A stretch of 31,340 nt of DNA from an uncultured Gemmatimonadales bacterium (GTDB lineage: Bacteria; Gemmatimonadota; Gemmatimonadetes; Longimicrobiales; Gaopeijiaceae): positions 1-31,340 of the forward strand of contig CALJKZ010000352.1 in NCBI GenBank assembly GCA_937983085.1. Direction: 5' to 3'. A program made the position numbers and the translations under genes. How positions within the stretch are numbered: position 1 is the stretch's first letter; every line of letters starts with the position of its first letter. The notes under the pieces were generated by a model that had not been told where the DNA came from, made no database searches, and was given only the letters and a program-made list of their open reading frames with translations. Below, in pieces: positions 7,953 to 15,563 of this stretch.

Positions 7953-8701
7953 TGAGTGTGAGTCACCTGAACTACACGGGCAGGAAGCGGATCGCGCGGA
8001 CATCTGTGTTGGTTGGAGTCGGAGGTGAACTCCCGGACGCTTCAGTGGTGGCTTCCTTCGACCTCCAACCATACGATTTCCCCGGAACTGCGAGAGTTGT
8101 GATCGAGGCCCAAGCCGGGTGGACGATCCAGCGCTTTGACTTCGGTACGGTTCAAGAGTACCGAGCGCCTTCCGATTCGAGGCTGAGCGAGTTCGCGTCG
8201 CTGGCCGGCCTCCTGTTCCGACTCAAGGTCGTGGCCACAGGTGATCAAGAGGGACGTCTGCTGGGCGCCGCGGATCGCCTCCGACCGTCCGGTGCCACCG
8301 AGGAGGCAGCTCAGCGCTCATTTGTGGTTGTTCGGCCAGAGGATCTTGGCGATCGCATCTGGCAACTTGACTTCGATGAGCATCAGCCTTTGCTCCTTGT
8401 GAATAGCGGCATGGGTGATCATCACGAGTTCCTGCGGCGAAGGTCAGTAGCAGCACTTGTTCTGCCAGAGGTGTTCAGTCAACTGCTTCGACATGCTGTC
8501 GAATATGGATCTGAAGAGGAGGAGCTCGACAACTGGCGCAGTATGGCTATCAGGATGGGAGAGCACATGGCTGCTCGAAGCTTGCCACAGGTTGACGATC
8601 CTGAAGCCATAGCGGATTGGGTCGATGATTGTGTCCGAGTCTTTTGTCGACGGCATCGCTTCTTAGAGGCGATGGCAGAGTGGGTCGAGGGGGCAGAATG
8701 A
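7952..8701 (+). CDS. Unrecognised protein coupled to the GHKL ATPase
   Basis: The gene encodes 249 residues that I do not recognise. The N-terminal half is beta-rich and begins with a basic, possibly conserved HLNYTGRKRIART motif. The C-terminal half is helical and acidic (YGSEEEELDNWRSM; PEAIADWVDDCVRVFCRRHRF). There is no signal peptide or membrane segment and no obvious catalytic motif. The start overlaps the upstream stop by one base (a GTG three bases earlier is also possible), and the end overlaps the next start as ATGA. These overlaps indicate translational coupling and a fixed stoichiometric partner role, perhaps as an adaptor between ATPase and nucleic acid. That role is inference from position only. 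Confidence 0.8.
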   Translation: MSVSHLNYTGRKRIARTSVLVGVGGELPDASVVASFDLQPYDFPGTARVVIEAQAGWTIQRFDFGTVQEYRAPSDSRLSEFASLAGLLFRLKVVATGDQEGRLLGAADRLRPSGATEEAAQRSFVVVRPEDLGDRIWQLDFDEHQPLLLVNSGMGDHHEFLRRRSVAALVLPEVFSQLLRHAVEYGSEEEELDNWRSMAIRMGEHMAARSLPQVDDPEAIADWVDDCVRVFCRRHRFLEAMAEWVEGAE

Positions 8702-9420
8702 GTGGGACTCTCAGGTCGCTTACTGAAGAGGGATTCAGGGAAGCATCACTTCGGCTCGCACGTATTCGCTCCGGCGAATCCCATGAGCTCGGGTCTGATC
8801 TTCTTGGCGATCCGACGTACAGTAATAGCACAACCATCCCCTTCGAGCCCGTGACTCATGCAGCCGCGACGTCGCGGTGGCATCTGGCAATCTTCCTCTT
8901 CCGAATGTTCGACCAGTACCGCGACGCGATGACACCGGGTACGTGGTCCTGGTTTGCGCTGCGATCACTGGGTGTTCTGAGTGTCGAGGGCGATTCCAAG
9001 CGGATTGTGAAGGAAGACGCGCGATACCTGCTGCAGGAGAGAGACTACAGAAAGGCCTACAGGCACCTGCTTGCTGGCCCATTCTTGCTCTTCTCTGCTC
9101 ACAGCAACGACCCGACAGCCGTCAGAGGTCTGTTGGCGACCCGGCTGGATGCACCCGGGGAGGTCTACGAGCAGCTGGCTTCTCGCAAGTTTCTTATCAC
9201 GAGCCGTGGTGTGGTTCGCCTCGCGACCACCATGTACTTCGACGAATCCAATGAGAGGTTGCGGCGCGGTGCCGGCGGATCGGGTGCGGGCAGTCCGCGT
9301 CGATTCAGCGAAGTGCTCCAGCAGCTGGATCTCACCTACGATCTGCAGGACATTTCGAACGAGAGGCTTGCCGTGCTGCTACCGCGGGAGTTCGCTCGGT
9401 TCCTCAAGGCTAGCACATGA
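8698..9420 (+). CDS. Unrecognised third subunit of the ATPase unit
   Basis: The gene encodes 240 residues that I do not recognise. The middle has an aromatic-rich helical stretch (WHLAIFLFRMFDQYRD, then PGTWSWFALRSLGVLS), followed by a basic segment (ARYLLQERDYRKAYRHLL) and a Gly-rich turn near residue 200. It is predicted soluble, with no catalytic signature seen. The ATG overlaps the upstream TGA (ATGA) and has a GAGGGGG ribosome-binding site within the previous gene. A longer frame upstream to 8629 exists but lies inside the previous gene. With the two genes before it, it forms a tightly coupled set of three. A 128-base gap then separates it from the methyltransferase. Confidence 0.8.
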   Translation: MSGTLRSLTEEGFREASLRLARIRSGESHELGSDLLGDPTYSNSTTIPFEPVTHAAATSRWHLAIFLFRMFDQYRDAMTPGTWSWFALRSLGVLSVEGDSKRIVKEDARYLLQERDYRKAYRHLLAGPFLLFSAHSNDPTAVRGLLATRLDAPGEVYEQLASRKFLITSRGVVRLATTMYFDESNERLRRGAGGSGAGSPRRFSEVLQQLDLTYDLQDISNERLAVLLPREFARFLKAST

Positions 9421-9436
9421 TCTGGGCCTCCCCACC

Positions 9437-9494
9437 AAGCAATGGGCTCCCGGTCGAAGTAGGGCGGGCTTCGGGGGCTTCCGGTTGCTTGACA
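9437..9494 (+). promoter_or_regulatory. Nested inverted repeats and -35-like box before the methyltransferase
   Basis: AAGCAA (9437-9442) pairs with TTGCTT (9485-9490), and inside them CGAAG (9455-9459) pairs with CTTCG (9469-9473). The right arm runs into TTGACA (9489-9494), a perfect -35 hexamer; a matching -10 is weak. The methyltransferase carries an N-terminal HTH, so this may be its own operator. This is inference. Confidence 0.35.
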
Positions 9495-9548
9495 AAAAGA
9501 GGACGGAGCTAGTTGCGATCTGTCTGTATGTGTCTTAATGTCATCTCT

Positions 9549-10820
9549 ATGTCCCTCCGAACGAACCCCGAAAATGGCGACTCCAGGCGCTTCCGCGAGC
9601 TGCGGGAGCTTCTTGGCCTGTCCCAACGCGAAGCCGCGGCGAAGTTGGGCTTCTCGGCCCGTCAGGTAGCCCGCTGGGAGGCTGGCGAGGTCAAGGTCAG
9701 ACGAGCCGCCCTGACTGCCCTCGAGGCACTCTGTCCGGCGGAGCCCGTGGGCACGGGCAGGTTCACCTTCATCGACCTGTTCGCGGGCATCGGCGGGTTT
9801 CGTCTCGGATTCGAGTCGGTCGGTGGCCGCTGCGTCTTCACTTCCGAATGGGACCGGCACGCCCAGAAGAGCTACAAGGCCAATTTCGGCGACCATGAGG
9901 TTCACGGAGACATCCGGCGTATCGAGGCCGACGACGTTCCGGATCATGACGTCCTCCTTGCCGGATTTCCATGTCAGCCGTTCAGTATTGCGGGGGTCTC
10001 CAAGAAGAATGCCCTCGGACGGAGTCACGGATTCGAATGCGAGACCCAGGGAACCCTCTTCTTCGACATCGAGCGGATCATCGAGGCCAAGCAGCCTCGC
10101 GCATTTGTGCTCGAGAACGTGAAGAACCTCGTATCCCACGATCGCCGCAACACGTTCAGTGTCATCAAGCGCACCTTGTCGGAGAAGCTGGGATACCGGA
10201 TCGCCTGCCGCGTCATCGATGCAAGGCATTGGGTTCCTCAGCACCGCGAGCGGATCTTCATCGTCGGGCTTCACCCGGACCTAGAATCGCGGTTCGACTT
10301 CGACGAAGTAGTTGTTCCCGATGCAGGTCCGCGTCTGAACTCGATCCTTCATCCCACGGATGGCACCGGACCCGCGGAGGAACCCTACACCGACAATGCG
10401 GGACGTCCGTCGCGGAAGTACGTTCTCTCGGACCACTTGTGGAGTTACCTGAAGGCCTACGCTTCCAAGCACAAGGCGAAGGGCAACGGATTCGGGTTCG
10501 GCTTGGTCAAGCCAGGTGACACCGCCAGAACCCTCTCCGCCCGCTACTACAAGGACGGATCCGAGATCCTGATCCATCGGGGGCGAGGGAATCCGCGCCG
10601 GCTGACGCCACGCGAGTGTGCCCGACTCATGGGTTTCGACGCCGGGCGGAAGGAGCCATTCCGGATCGTCGTGTCGGACACCCAGGCCTACAAGCAGTTC
10701 GGCAATGCTGTCGCAGTTCCGGTGGTCAAGTCGATCGCAAAGGCGCTGCAGCCATATCTACAGGGTCGCCGAACGGGGAAGGGCATTGAGTCGGAGGCCC
10801 TTGAGCTCCAGCTGGCCTGA
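9549..10820 (+). CDS. C5-cytosine DNA methyltransferase with N-terminal HTH
   Basis: The gene encodes 423 residues. Residues 13-60 form a Xre-type HTH (LRELLGLSQREAAAKLGFSARQVARWEAG). The methyltransferase follows with motif I FIDLFAGIGGF (74-84), motif IV GFPCQPFS with the catalytic Cys142, motif VI ENV (about 189-191), motif VIII QHRERIF, a target-recognition region, and the C-terminal GNAVAVPV motif. It modifies one cytosine in the restriction site. Fused HTH domains in M.EcoRII- and M.SsoII-type enzymes are known to regulate restriction operons. A TTG start at 9513 with GGAG four bases upstream would add 12 residues and cannot be excluded. Two bases separate its stop from vsr. The EcoRII-like neighbour suggests a CCWGG-like target, which is not shown by the sequence. 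Confidence 0.93.
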   Translation: MSLRTNPENGDSRRFRELRELLGLSQREAAAKLGFSARQVARWEAGEVKVRRAALTALEALCPAEPVGTGRFTFIDLFAGIGGFRLGFESVGGRCVFTSEWDRHAQKSYKANFGDHEVHGDIRRIEADDVPDHDVLLAGFPCQPFSIAGVSKKNALGRSHGFECETQGTLFFDIERIIEAKQPRAFVLENVKNLVSHDRRNTFSVIKRTLSEKLGYRIACRVIDARHWVPQHRERIFIVGLHPDLESRFDFDEVVVPDAGPRLNSILHPTDGTGPAEEPYTDNAGRPSRKYVLSDHLWSYLKAYASKHKAKGNGFGFGLVKPGDTARTLSARYYKDGSEILIHRGRGNPRRLTPRECARLMGFDAGRKEPFRIVVSDTQAYKQFGNAVAVPVVKSIAKALQPYLQGRRTGKGIESEALELQLA

Positions 10821-10822
10821 GA

Positions 10823-11239
10823 ATGGCCGACATTGTCAGCAAGGCCGTCCGAAGCCGGATGATGAGCGGCATCAGGGGGCGTGACACTGAACCGGAGAGA
10901 GTTGTACGATCGCACCTCCACCGGGCGGGACTACGGTTTCGCCTTCACGCACGCGAGCTTCCAGGCAGCCCGGACGTGGTCCTCCCAAAATGGAAGACTG
11001 TTGTGTTCGTTCATGGATGCTATTGGCACCGCCATCCCGGATGTCGATTCGCAACCACTCCGTCGACAAACACAAGCTTCTGGAATCAGAAGTTCGAGCT
11101 GAACGTGTCTCGTGATGTGCGGAACCAAAGAGCCCTCCGTCGCCTCGGATGGCGTGTGCTGACTGTGTGGGAGTGCAACCTTTCGAGTGAGCGACTTCGC
11201 CGCCTTGTCCGGACAATTCGATCTTCCCATCGAGCCTGA
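10823..11239 (+). CDS. vsr: Vsr-type very short patch repair endonuclease
   Basis: The gene encodes 138 residues, the usual Vsr size. It contains the family signatures SRMMSGIRGRDTEPE at the N-terminus, GSPDVVLPKWKTVVFVHGCYWHRH with the catalytic Asp and the zinc/active-site Cys-His cluster, FWNQKFELNVSRDVRN, and LGWRVLTVWECNL. Vsr nicks next to the T of T:G mismatches that arise when 5-methylcytosine in the methylase site deaminates, so it protects the genome from mutation by the adjacent methyltransferase. It starts two bases after the methyltransferase stop, and its 3' end overlaps the restriction gene by 53 bases, so the three are one operon. Confidence 0.93.
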   Translation: MADIVSKAVRSRMMSGIRGRDTEPERVVRSHLHRAGLRFRLHARELPGSPDVVLPKWKTVVFVHGCYWHRHPGCRFATTPSTNTSFWNQKFELNVSRDVRNQRALRRLGWRVLTVWECNLSSERLRRLVRTIRSSHRA

Positions 11240-12455
11240 CACACCGATACTGCTGGCTGCGAAGCGGCTTGCCGCAGTAGAGATATCGGTGTCGGCTTCC
11301 AACCAGCATGAACTCAACGCAGGGATGCTCCGGAAGGCGCTCGCGCTTCCCGAAGCGGGAGTGTCGGGGCGCCTCGAGCTGCACTACGTCGGTACGAGCG
11401 CACGTCTCCTCGATCATGAGTCCACTTTGTACACGCTTTACGACTCGCGAAAGGGCAAGCCCCGAAGCGCCGAGTATCGGCTCTACTACGCGTCTGCCAT
11501 GCTGCAGCAACGTGCGAGTGAGGGCGACATCCTCATCGTCTTGCGCCAACCTGATTCCACGGACCTTCACGCTCTGGTTGTGCCTGCAGGCTCTCAGCTC
11601 GGCAGTACGCTTTCTGTAATCCTCGACGATATCGGATCGCCTCTCTCGACTCGCTTCCGCCACGTCCGAAAGGCGATCGGAGTGGGTGCCCTTGAGCAAC
11701 TGCTCGCGAGTCTCACAGAACCTATCGCCGGGCCGGATGCAGGCCGTGTGATTGCCGCAGCGGACAAGACGTTCGTGTCAGGAGTCCTCGCCAGCGACCA
11801 ATTGCCCACTACCCGGTCCATGGCAGAAGAAGCACAGAGGATTCTCGCGGAACTTTGGCCCGGTCCGATCGATGCCGATCAGCATCTGTTCTGGCTGCTC
11901 GAGGTCGAGACGTTTCTGTTCCAGCACCTGGAACAACAGCTCGGCCAGCAGGCCTTGGATGCAGCGACCCAAGAAGGGCGGATCCCGTTCGAGGCAGCGG
12001 TCGCACTGGTGCTGTCTCGACTTCAGTCAAGGAAGTCCCGGCGAGGGCAAAGCCTCCAGCACCATTTCGCGGCAGTCCTGACCCGCAACGGAATCCCCTA
12101 CACGGCACAGGGCGTGACGGAAGGGAAGGAATCGCCCGACTTCATCATTCCCGGTCAGGCGGCATACGACGACAAGACGCTACCCGATGATCTGTTGAGA
12201 ATGGTCGCGTGCAAGTCTGTGGTCCGTGAGCGCTGGAGGCAGATTCTGTCCGAGGCCGCGCGCATTGAAGCGAAGTACCTTCTCACTGTAGATACGGATC
12301 TCTCGACGGATGGGCTGCAGGCAATGCGAGCTGCGAACCTCTCGGTGTTTATGCCCCGGCAAGTCCTAGACACAGCTTATGATGGCGGAGGATATGACAG
12401 GAATCTCCGCGACGTTGGTGCTCTGCTGGATGAGCTTCGCGCAGTGCTCCGGTAG
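11187..12455 (+). CDS. EcoRII-like type II restriction endonuclease
   Basis: The gene encodes 422 residues, the size of full-length EcoRII-type (type IIE) enzymes. The N-terminal part (about 30-175) resembles the EcoRII effector-binding domain: ISVSASNQHELN, YTLYDSRKGKPRSAEYRLYY, EGDILIVLRQP, VVPAGS. The C-terminal part (about 280-420) is the catalytic EcoRII-C domain: RKSRRGQSLQHHF, SPDFIIPG with Asp318, and VACKSVVRERWRQIL with Lys343, 25 residues later. It cleaves unmodified copies of the methylase site, and EcoRII needs a second site for activation. The start is GTG at 11187, inside vsr; no better in-frame start keeps the N-domain. It ends before a convergent Cys-rich gene, with a hairpin between. 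Confidence 0.9.
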   Translation: MSDFAALSGQFDLPIEPDTPILLAAKRLAAVEISVSASNQHELNAGMLRKALALPEAGVSGRLELHYVGTSARLLDHESTLYTLYDSRKGKPRSAEYRLYYASAMLQQRASEGDILIVLRQPDSTDLHALVVPAGSQLGSTLSVILDDIGSPLSTRFRHVRKAIGVGALEQLLASLTEPIAGPDAGRVIAAADKTFVSGVLASDQLPTTRSMAEEAQRILAELWPGPIDADQHLFWLLEVETFLFQHLEQQLGQQALDAATQEGRIPFEAAVALVLSRLQSRKSRRGQSLQHHFAAVLTRNGIPYTAQGVTEGKESPDFIIPGQAAYDDKTLPDDLLRMVACKSVVRERWRQILSEAARIEAKYLLTVDTDLSTDGLQAMRAANLSVFMPRQVLDTAYDGGGYDRNLRDVGALLDELRAVLR

Positions 12456-12496
12456 CGAGATTGACATTGAGTCTCAGGTGCAGGAGAATGTCGGCA

Positions 12497-12524
12497 GGGT
12501 GCCGGGTCGCCAACCCCGGCACCC
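12497..12524. terminator. Hairpin between convergent genes
   Basis: GGGTGCCGGG (12497-12506) pairs exactly with CCCGGCACCC (12515-12524) across an 8-base loop, 42 bases after the EcoRII-like stop and before the convergent Cys-rich gene's stop. It probably serves both directions. There is no T-run. Confidence 0.65.
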
Positions 12525-12558
12525 TCGCCAGAATCCGGCGGAAGCTCGAGGCGAGCGG

Positions 12559-12954
12559 CTAGCCCGCCATTCGCCACCCCGTCCGCGCCTCCGGGAACGC
12601 CCTGATCACCAGCTCCCGCGCGGCGGCCACCTCGTCCATCGCGCAGATCCAGTTGCACCCGACTCCGTCGCACCCCGGGCAGATGAGCGGTGCGTCGTCG
12701 GTCTCCTCGCCGAGCCAGCCGGAACCGCGGCACGCCGGGCACCGATCACGCAGCGGCGCGAACACCCGGTCGGCCAGGTCACGGTGCGCTCCCTTGTGCG
12801 CCAACCCGTGCACCCGCACGTAGCGTTCGGTCCACTCCGACGATCGCGGCCACCACCCCGCGAACGTTCCCTTCTTGCGATGCTCGGCACACATCGGCTC
12901 CGGTCCGCACTTGCCGGGACCGCAGCAGAGGTAACTCCAGACACGCTGAGGCAT
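12559..12954 (-). CDS. Cys-rich zinc-ribbon-like protein
   Basis: The gene encodes 131 residues that I do not recognise as a named family. It is rich in Cys: CCGPGKCGPEPMC near the N-terminus, and CPACRGSGW followed by CPGCDGVGCNWIC near the C-terminus. The second pair resembles the CxxCxGxG zinc knuckles of DnaJ. Between them lies a basic, aromatic stretch (GWWPRSSEWTERYVRVHG). The start at 12952-12954 is preferred because translation further upstream is low-complexity and Arg-rich. The upstream 180 bases contain GC-rich inverted repeats (GGCGGC/GCCGCC around 13050-13070). It is probably a small metal-binding cytoplasmic protein, function unknown. Confidence 0.65.
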   Translation of the reverse strand: MPQRVWSYLCCGPGKCGPEPMCAEHRKKGTFAGWWPRSSEWTERYVRVHGLAHKGAHRDLADRVFAPLRDRCPACRGSGWLGEETDDAPLICPGCDGVGCNWICAMDEVAAARELVIRAFPEARTGWRMAG

Positions 12955-13305
12955 GGGAAACCACCCTTTCGCTTGGCGTCGCCGTCTCGCGCGCGCATCC
13001 CCCGTGAGTGGGGAGCCACCGTGACCCTCGGGCGAGGGGTCGGTTGGCAGGCGGCCACGTGCCGCCACTCCTGATGCCCGGCCCGCCGAGACGGAGGCGG
13101 ACCGTGAGAAGATCATAACAATTTCCCCGGAGCCTGTCACCCCGAGGTCGCGTAGCGACCGAGGGGGCGGAACCTGCCGAATGCACGTGCAAGCTCCGCC
13201 CCCTCGCTTCTCCCTCGCTTCGCTCGGGACAAGGCTCGGGGTGACAGCAGCTCGTCAGAAGACTCACAACTGGTTTCAGGTGTCCTCGTGCGATACTCTA
13301 GGCAG
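12955..13305. other. Intergenic region with structured leader and palindromic repeat
   Basis: This 350-base gap separates divergent genes. The left half is the leader of the Cys-rich gene, GC-rich with short inverted repeats; I do not recognise a known riboswitch in it. The right half (13133-13247) is a palindromic repeat copy. The frame on either strand shows no convincing gene. Confidence 0.55.
13133..13247. repeat. Interspersed palindromic repeat (unit C)
   Basis: CCTGTCACCCCGAGGTCGCG opens the copy and GGCTCGGGGTGACAG closes it; GAGGGGGCGGAACCTGCC and AAGCTCCGCCCCCTC are the inner arms, and GCACGTGC lies at the centre. The right half carries an extra CTCGCTTCGCTCGGGACAAG module, shared with the copies at 14218 and 18169. 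Confidence 0.85.
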
Positions 13306-14205
13306 ATGAATTGGTCATCACTGTTCGCTGTCGGATTGCTCCTCCCCGCCTGCGCCCCCGCTCAGGCGCCCGGGCTCCCGTTCGAGTTCGCCGGCCACAT
13401 CTTCTTCCACGCCACCATCAACGGCGACTCCGCCCGGCTGCTCTACGACCCGATCGACAACCTGATGCTCGATCGCCAGTTCGTCCTCCGCCGGCCCGGC
13501 TGGCACCGCACCTGGCGCGACATCGGATATCCGGCGCGGGCCACGGCACGGGGCGGCGGCGGGGATGAAGTGGAGGTGACCTTCGCCGATTCGGTGACCC
13601 TCGAACTCGGCGAGATGCGCCGATTCCTCCCGCGCGTCCCCGTCATCCCGCTCGACTCGATGCTCGGCAACGCCGCCGACAGACAGGTCGACGGACTGCT
13701 CGGCACCACCTTTTTTGGCGATCAGGCCCTGCAGCTCAACTTCACCACCCTGCGCGCCCAACTGCTCGACCCCGCGACCATCGACACCACCGGCTGGCAG
13801 GTGCTGCCTCTCATCGTCACCGGCCCGCGCGCCACCACCATGCTGCAGGTCACCTGGCCCGACGGCTCACACGACTCGCTCCGCACCCTGATCGACCTCG
13901 GCATGAGCGCCACGCTCCGCGTCAGCACCCGCGAAACCAACGCCCGCAACCTCACCCGCCACGCCACCTCCACCACCGCCGATACGCTCGGTCGCGGACT
14001 CGGCGGCACGCTGACGTCTCTGCCGGTGGAAGGGACAACGGTGCAGTTCGGCAAACTCACCAGCGAACCGTTCCGCACCTGGCTCGCCCGCGAACCCACC
14101 GGCGCCGACGCCAACCCGCCCTACGACGCGCTGATCGGGTTCGGCGTGCTGGCGCGGTTCGAGATCATCTACGATCCGGGGAATGAGAGGATGCTGGTGA
14201 GGTGA
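13306..14205 (+). CDS. Retropepsin-like aspartyl-protease-fold lipoprotein, active-site motifs altered
   Basis: The gene encodes 299 residues: a lipoprotein-like signal (MNWSSLFAVGLLLPACAP; lipobox LPAC) and two halves resembling the retropepsin-like aspartic protease fold seen in many bacterial secreted proteins. The first half has LLYDPIDN (Asp48) where D-T/S-G is expected. The second has LIDLGMSA (Asp197), again not D-T/S-G. The C-terminal IGFGVLARFEIIYDPGNERMLV is typical of the family's last strands. Both Asp residues remain but the neighbouring Thr/Ser is lost, so activity is uncertain. A GTG at 13288 would add six residues; ATG 13306 gives the cleaner signal peptide. Confidence 0.7.
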   Translation: MNWSSLFAVGLLLPACAPAQAPGLPFEFAGHIFFHATINGDSARLLYDPIDNLMLDRQFVLRRPGWHRTWRDIGYPARATARGGGGDEVEVTFADSVTLELGEMRRFLPRVPVIPLDSMLGNAADRQVDGLLGTTFFGDQALQLNFTTLRAQLLDPATIDTTGWQVLPLIVTGPRATTMLQVTWPDGSHDSLRTLIDLGMSATLRVSTRETNARNLTRHATSTTADTLGRGLGGTLTSLPVEGTTVQFGKLTSEPFRTWLAREPTGADANPPYDALIGFGVLARFEIIYDPGNERMLVR

Positions 14206-14217
14206 TCCCCTTGGGGC

Positions 14218-14363
14218 CCTGTCACCCCGAGGAACTGTCACCCCGAGGGAGCGTAGCGACCGAGGGGGCGGAACCCGCCGAATGCGAATGCCGGCCTCCG
14301 CCCCCTCACTGCTCCCTCGCTTCGCTCGGGACAAGGCTCGGGGTGACAGTTCCTCGGGGTGAC
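14218..14363. repeat. Interspersed palindromic repeat, nested copy (unit D)
   Basis: One copy lies inside another. The outer arms (CCTGTCACCCCGAGGAA and TTCCTCGGGGTGAC) enclose a second complete CTGTCACCCC...GGGGTGACAG pair. This looks like insertion of one unit into the end of another, or stepwise growth. It occupies almost the whole gap before the PLP enzyme. Confidence 0.85.
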
Positions 14364-14379
14364 TGGCATACATTGCACC

Positions 14380-15483
14380 ATGCCTAAGCTCACTGATGTC
14401 CCAACCCCCGCCCTCGTCCTCGACCGCGCCATCCTCGCGCGCAACCTCGACCGCATGACCCGCGCGGTGGGTCGCCACGGCGTGGTGCTCCGCCCGCACC
14501 TCAAGACCGCCAAGAGCGCCGACGTGGCGCGGATGGCGATGGAACGCGGCGCCAAGGGGATCACGGTGTCGACCGTCGCCGAGGCGGCGTACTTCGCCGA
14601 ACACCGCTTCGACGACATCCTGCTGGCGGTGAGCATCACACCGGAGAAGCTCGCGCGACTCGAACCGGTGATCGCCAAGGGCGCGCGAGTGACGGTGCTC
14701 ACCGACAGCATCGCGGTGGCCAAGGCGATTGCCGAATCACCGCTGCCGGTGCGCGCGCTGATCGAGATCGATTGCGGCGAGCATCGCTCCGGCGTCTTTG
14801 CCGACGATCCGGTGCTGCTCGAGATCGCCGGCGCGCTGGGCGACCGGCTGGCCGGGGTGATGACCCACGCCGGCTACCGCGGCAGAACGCCCGCGGAACA
14901 CGCCGTGGTCGCGGAGCAGGAACGCACCGCGGTGGTCGACGCGGCGGAGCTGATCGGGCGGAGCGGTCGCTCGGTTGAGGTCGTGTCGGTCGGCTCGACG
15001 CCCACGGCGATGTTTGCCGAGCGACTCGATGGAGTGACCGAGGTGCGGGCGGGGGTGTACATGTTCGGCGACCTGTTCCAGGCGGCGATCGGTGCATGCG
15101 CCCACGACGAGATCGCGGTGACGGTGCTCGCGTCGGTGATCGGCCACCGGGTGGAGCACGGCGTGCTGGTGCTCGATGCCGGCGCGCTGGCGCTGTCCAA
15201 GGATCGCAGCACCGAGACCACCGCGCACGACGCGGGATTCGGCTCGGCGGGGGGCCTGGATGGCAAGCCTGCGTTCGGTACCACGAAGATCGTGCGCGTC
15301 TACCAGGAGCACGGCCTGGCGATGTGCGAAGGCCACTGGCCGTGGGATGCGCTGCCGATCGGCGCCAAGGTGCGCATCGCGCCGAACCACAGCTGCATCA
15401 CCGCCGCGGCCTACGACCGCTACCACGTGGTGGACGGCGGGCAGGAGGTGGTGGCGGAGTGGGGTAGGTGCGTGGGGTGGTAG
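14380..15483 (+). CDS. D-threonine aldolase / D-serine dehydratase-like PLP enzyme
   Basis: The gene encodes 367 residues of the alanine-racemase-like fold type III family that includes D-threonine aldolase and eukaryotic-type D-serine dehydratase (DSD1). The N-terminal barrel begins VPTPALVLDRAILARNL and has the PLP-lysine motif LRPHLKTAKS (Lys42). EIDCGEHRSGV and VSVGSTPT are the cofactor-phosphate and substrate regions. The C-terminal beta domain has APNHSC (His337, Cys339), the family's metal-binding pair. Length and both halves are complete. It would act on D-3-hydroxy-amino acids, but which activity cannot be told. The ATG at 14380 is chosen because anything upstream is palindromic repeat, and no strong ribosome-binding site is seen. 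Confidence 0.85.
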   Translation: MPKLTDVPTPALVLDRAILARNLDRMTRAVGRHGVVLRPHLKTAKSADVARMAMERGAKGITVSTVAEAAYFAEHRFDDILLAVSITPEKLARLEPVIAKGARVTVLTDSIAVAKAIAESPLPVRALIEIDCGEHRSGVFADDPVLLEIAGALGDRLAGVMTHAGYRGRTPAEHAVVAEQERTAVVDAAELIGRSGRSVEVVSVGSTPTAMFAERLDGVTEVRAGVYMFGDLFQAAIGACAHDEIAVTVLASVIGHRVEHGVLVLDAGALALSKDRSTETTAHDAGFGSAGGLDGKPAFGTTKIVRVYQEHGLAMCEGHWPWDALPIGAKVRIAPNHSCITAAAYDRYHVVDGGQEVVAEWGRCVGW

Positions 15484-15547
15484 GAGCCGTCCCCCCGCCC
15501 GCTTCCCGACTCCGGGATCCTGACGTACTCTCGATGCCTCCCCACCC

Positions 15548-15563
15548 AAGGAGACACCCCGTG
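15548..15563 (+). promoter_or_regulatory. Ribosome binding site deciding a GTG start
   Basis: AAGGAG at 15548-15553 lies seven bases before GTG 15561-15563. It selects this GTG over the upstream ATG codons at 15468 and 15534 and yields a proper lipoprotein signal peptide. Confidence 0.7.

Noticed and set aside
9336..10274. 312-codon minus-strand frame opposite the first methyltransferase
   Set aside because: It lies antisense to conserved methyltransferase motifs and has no own signature or start signal.
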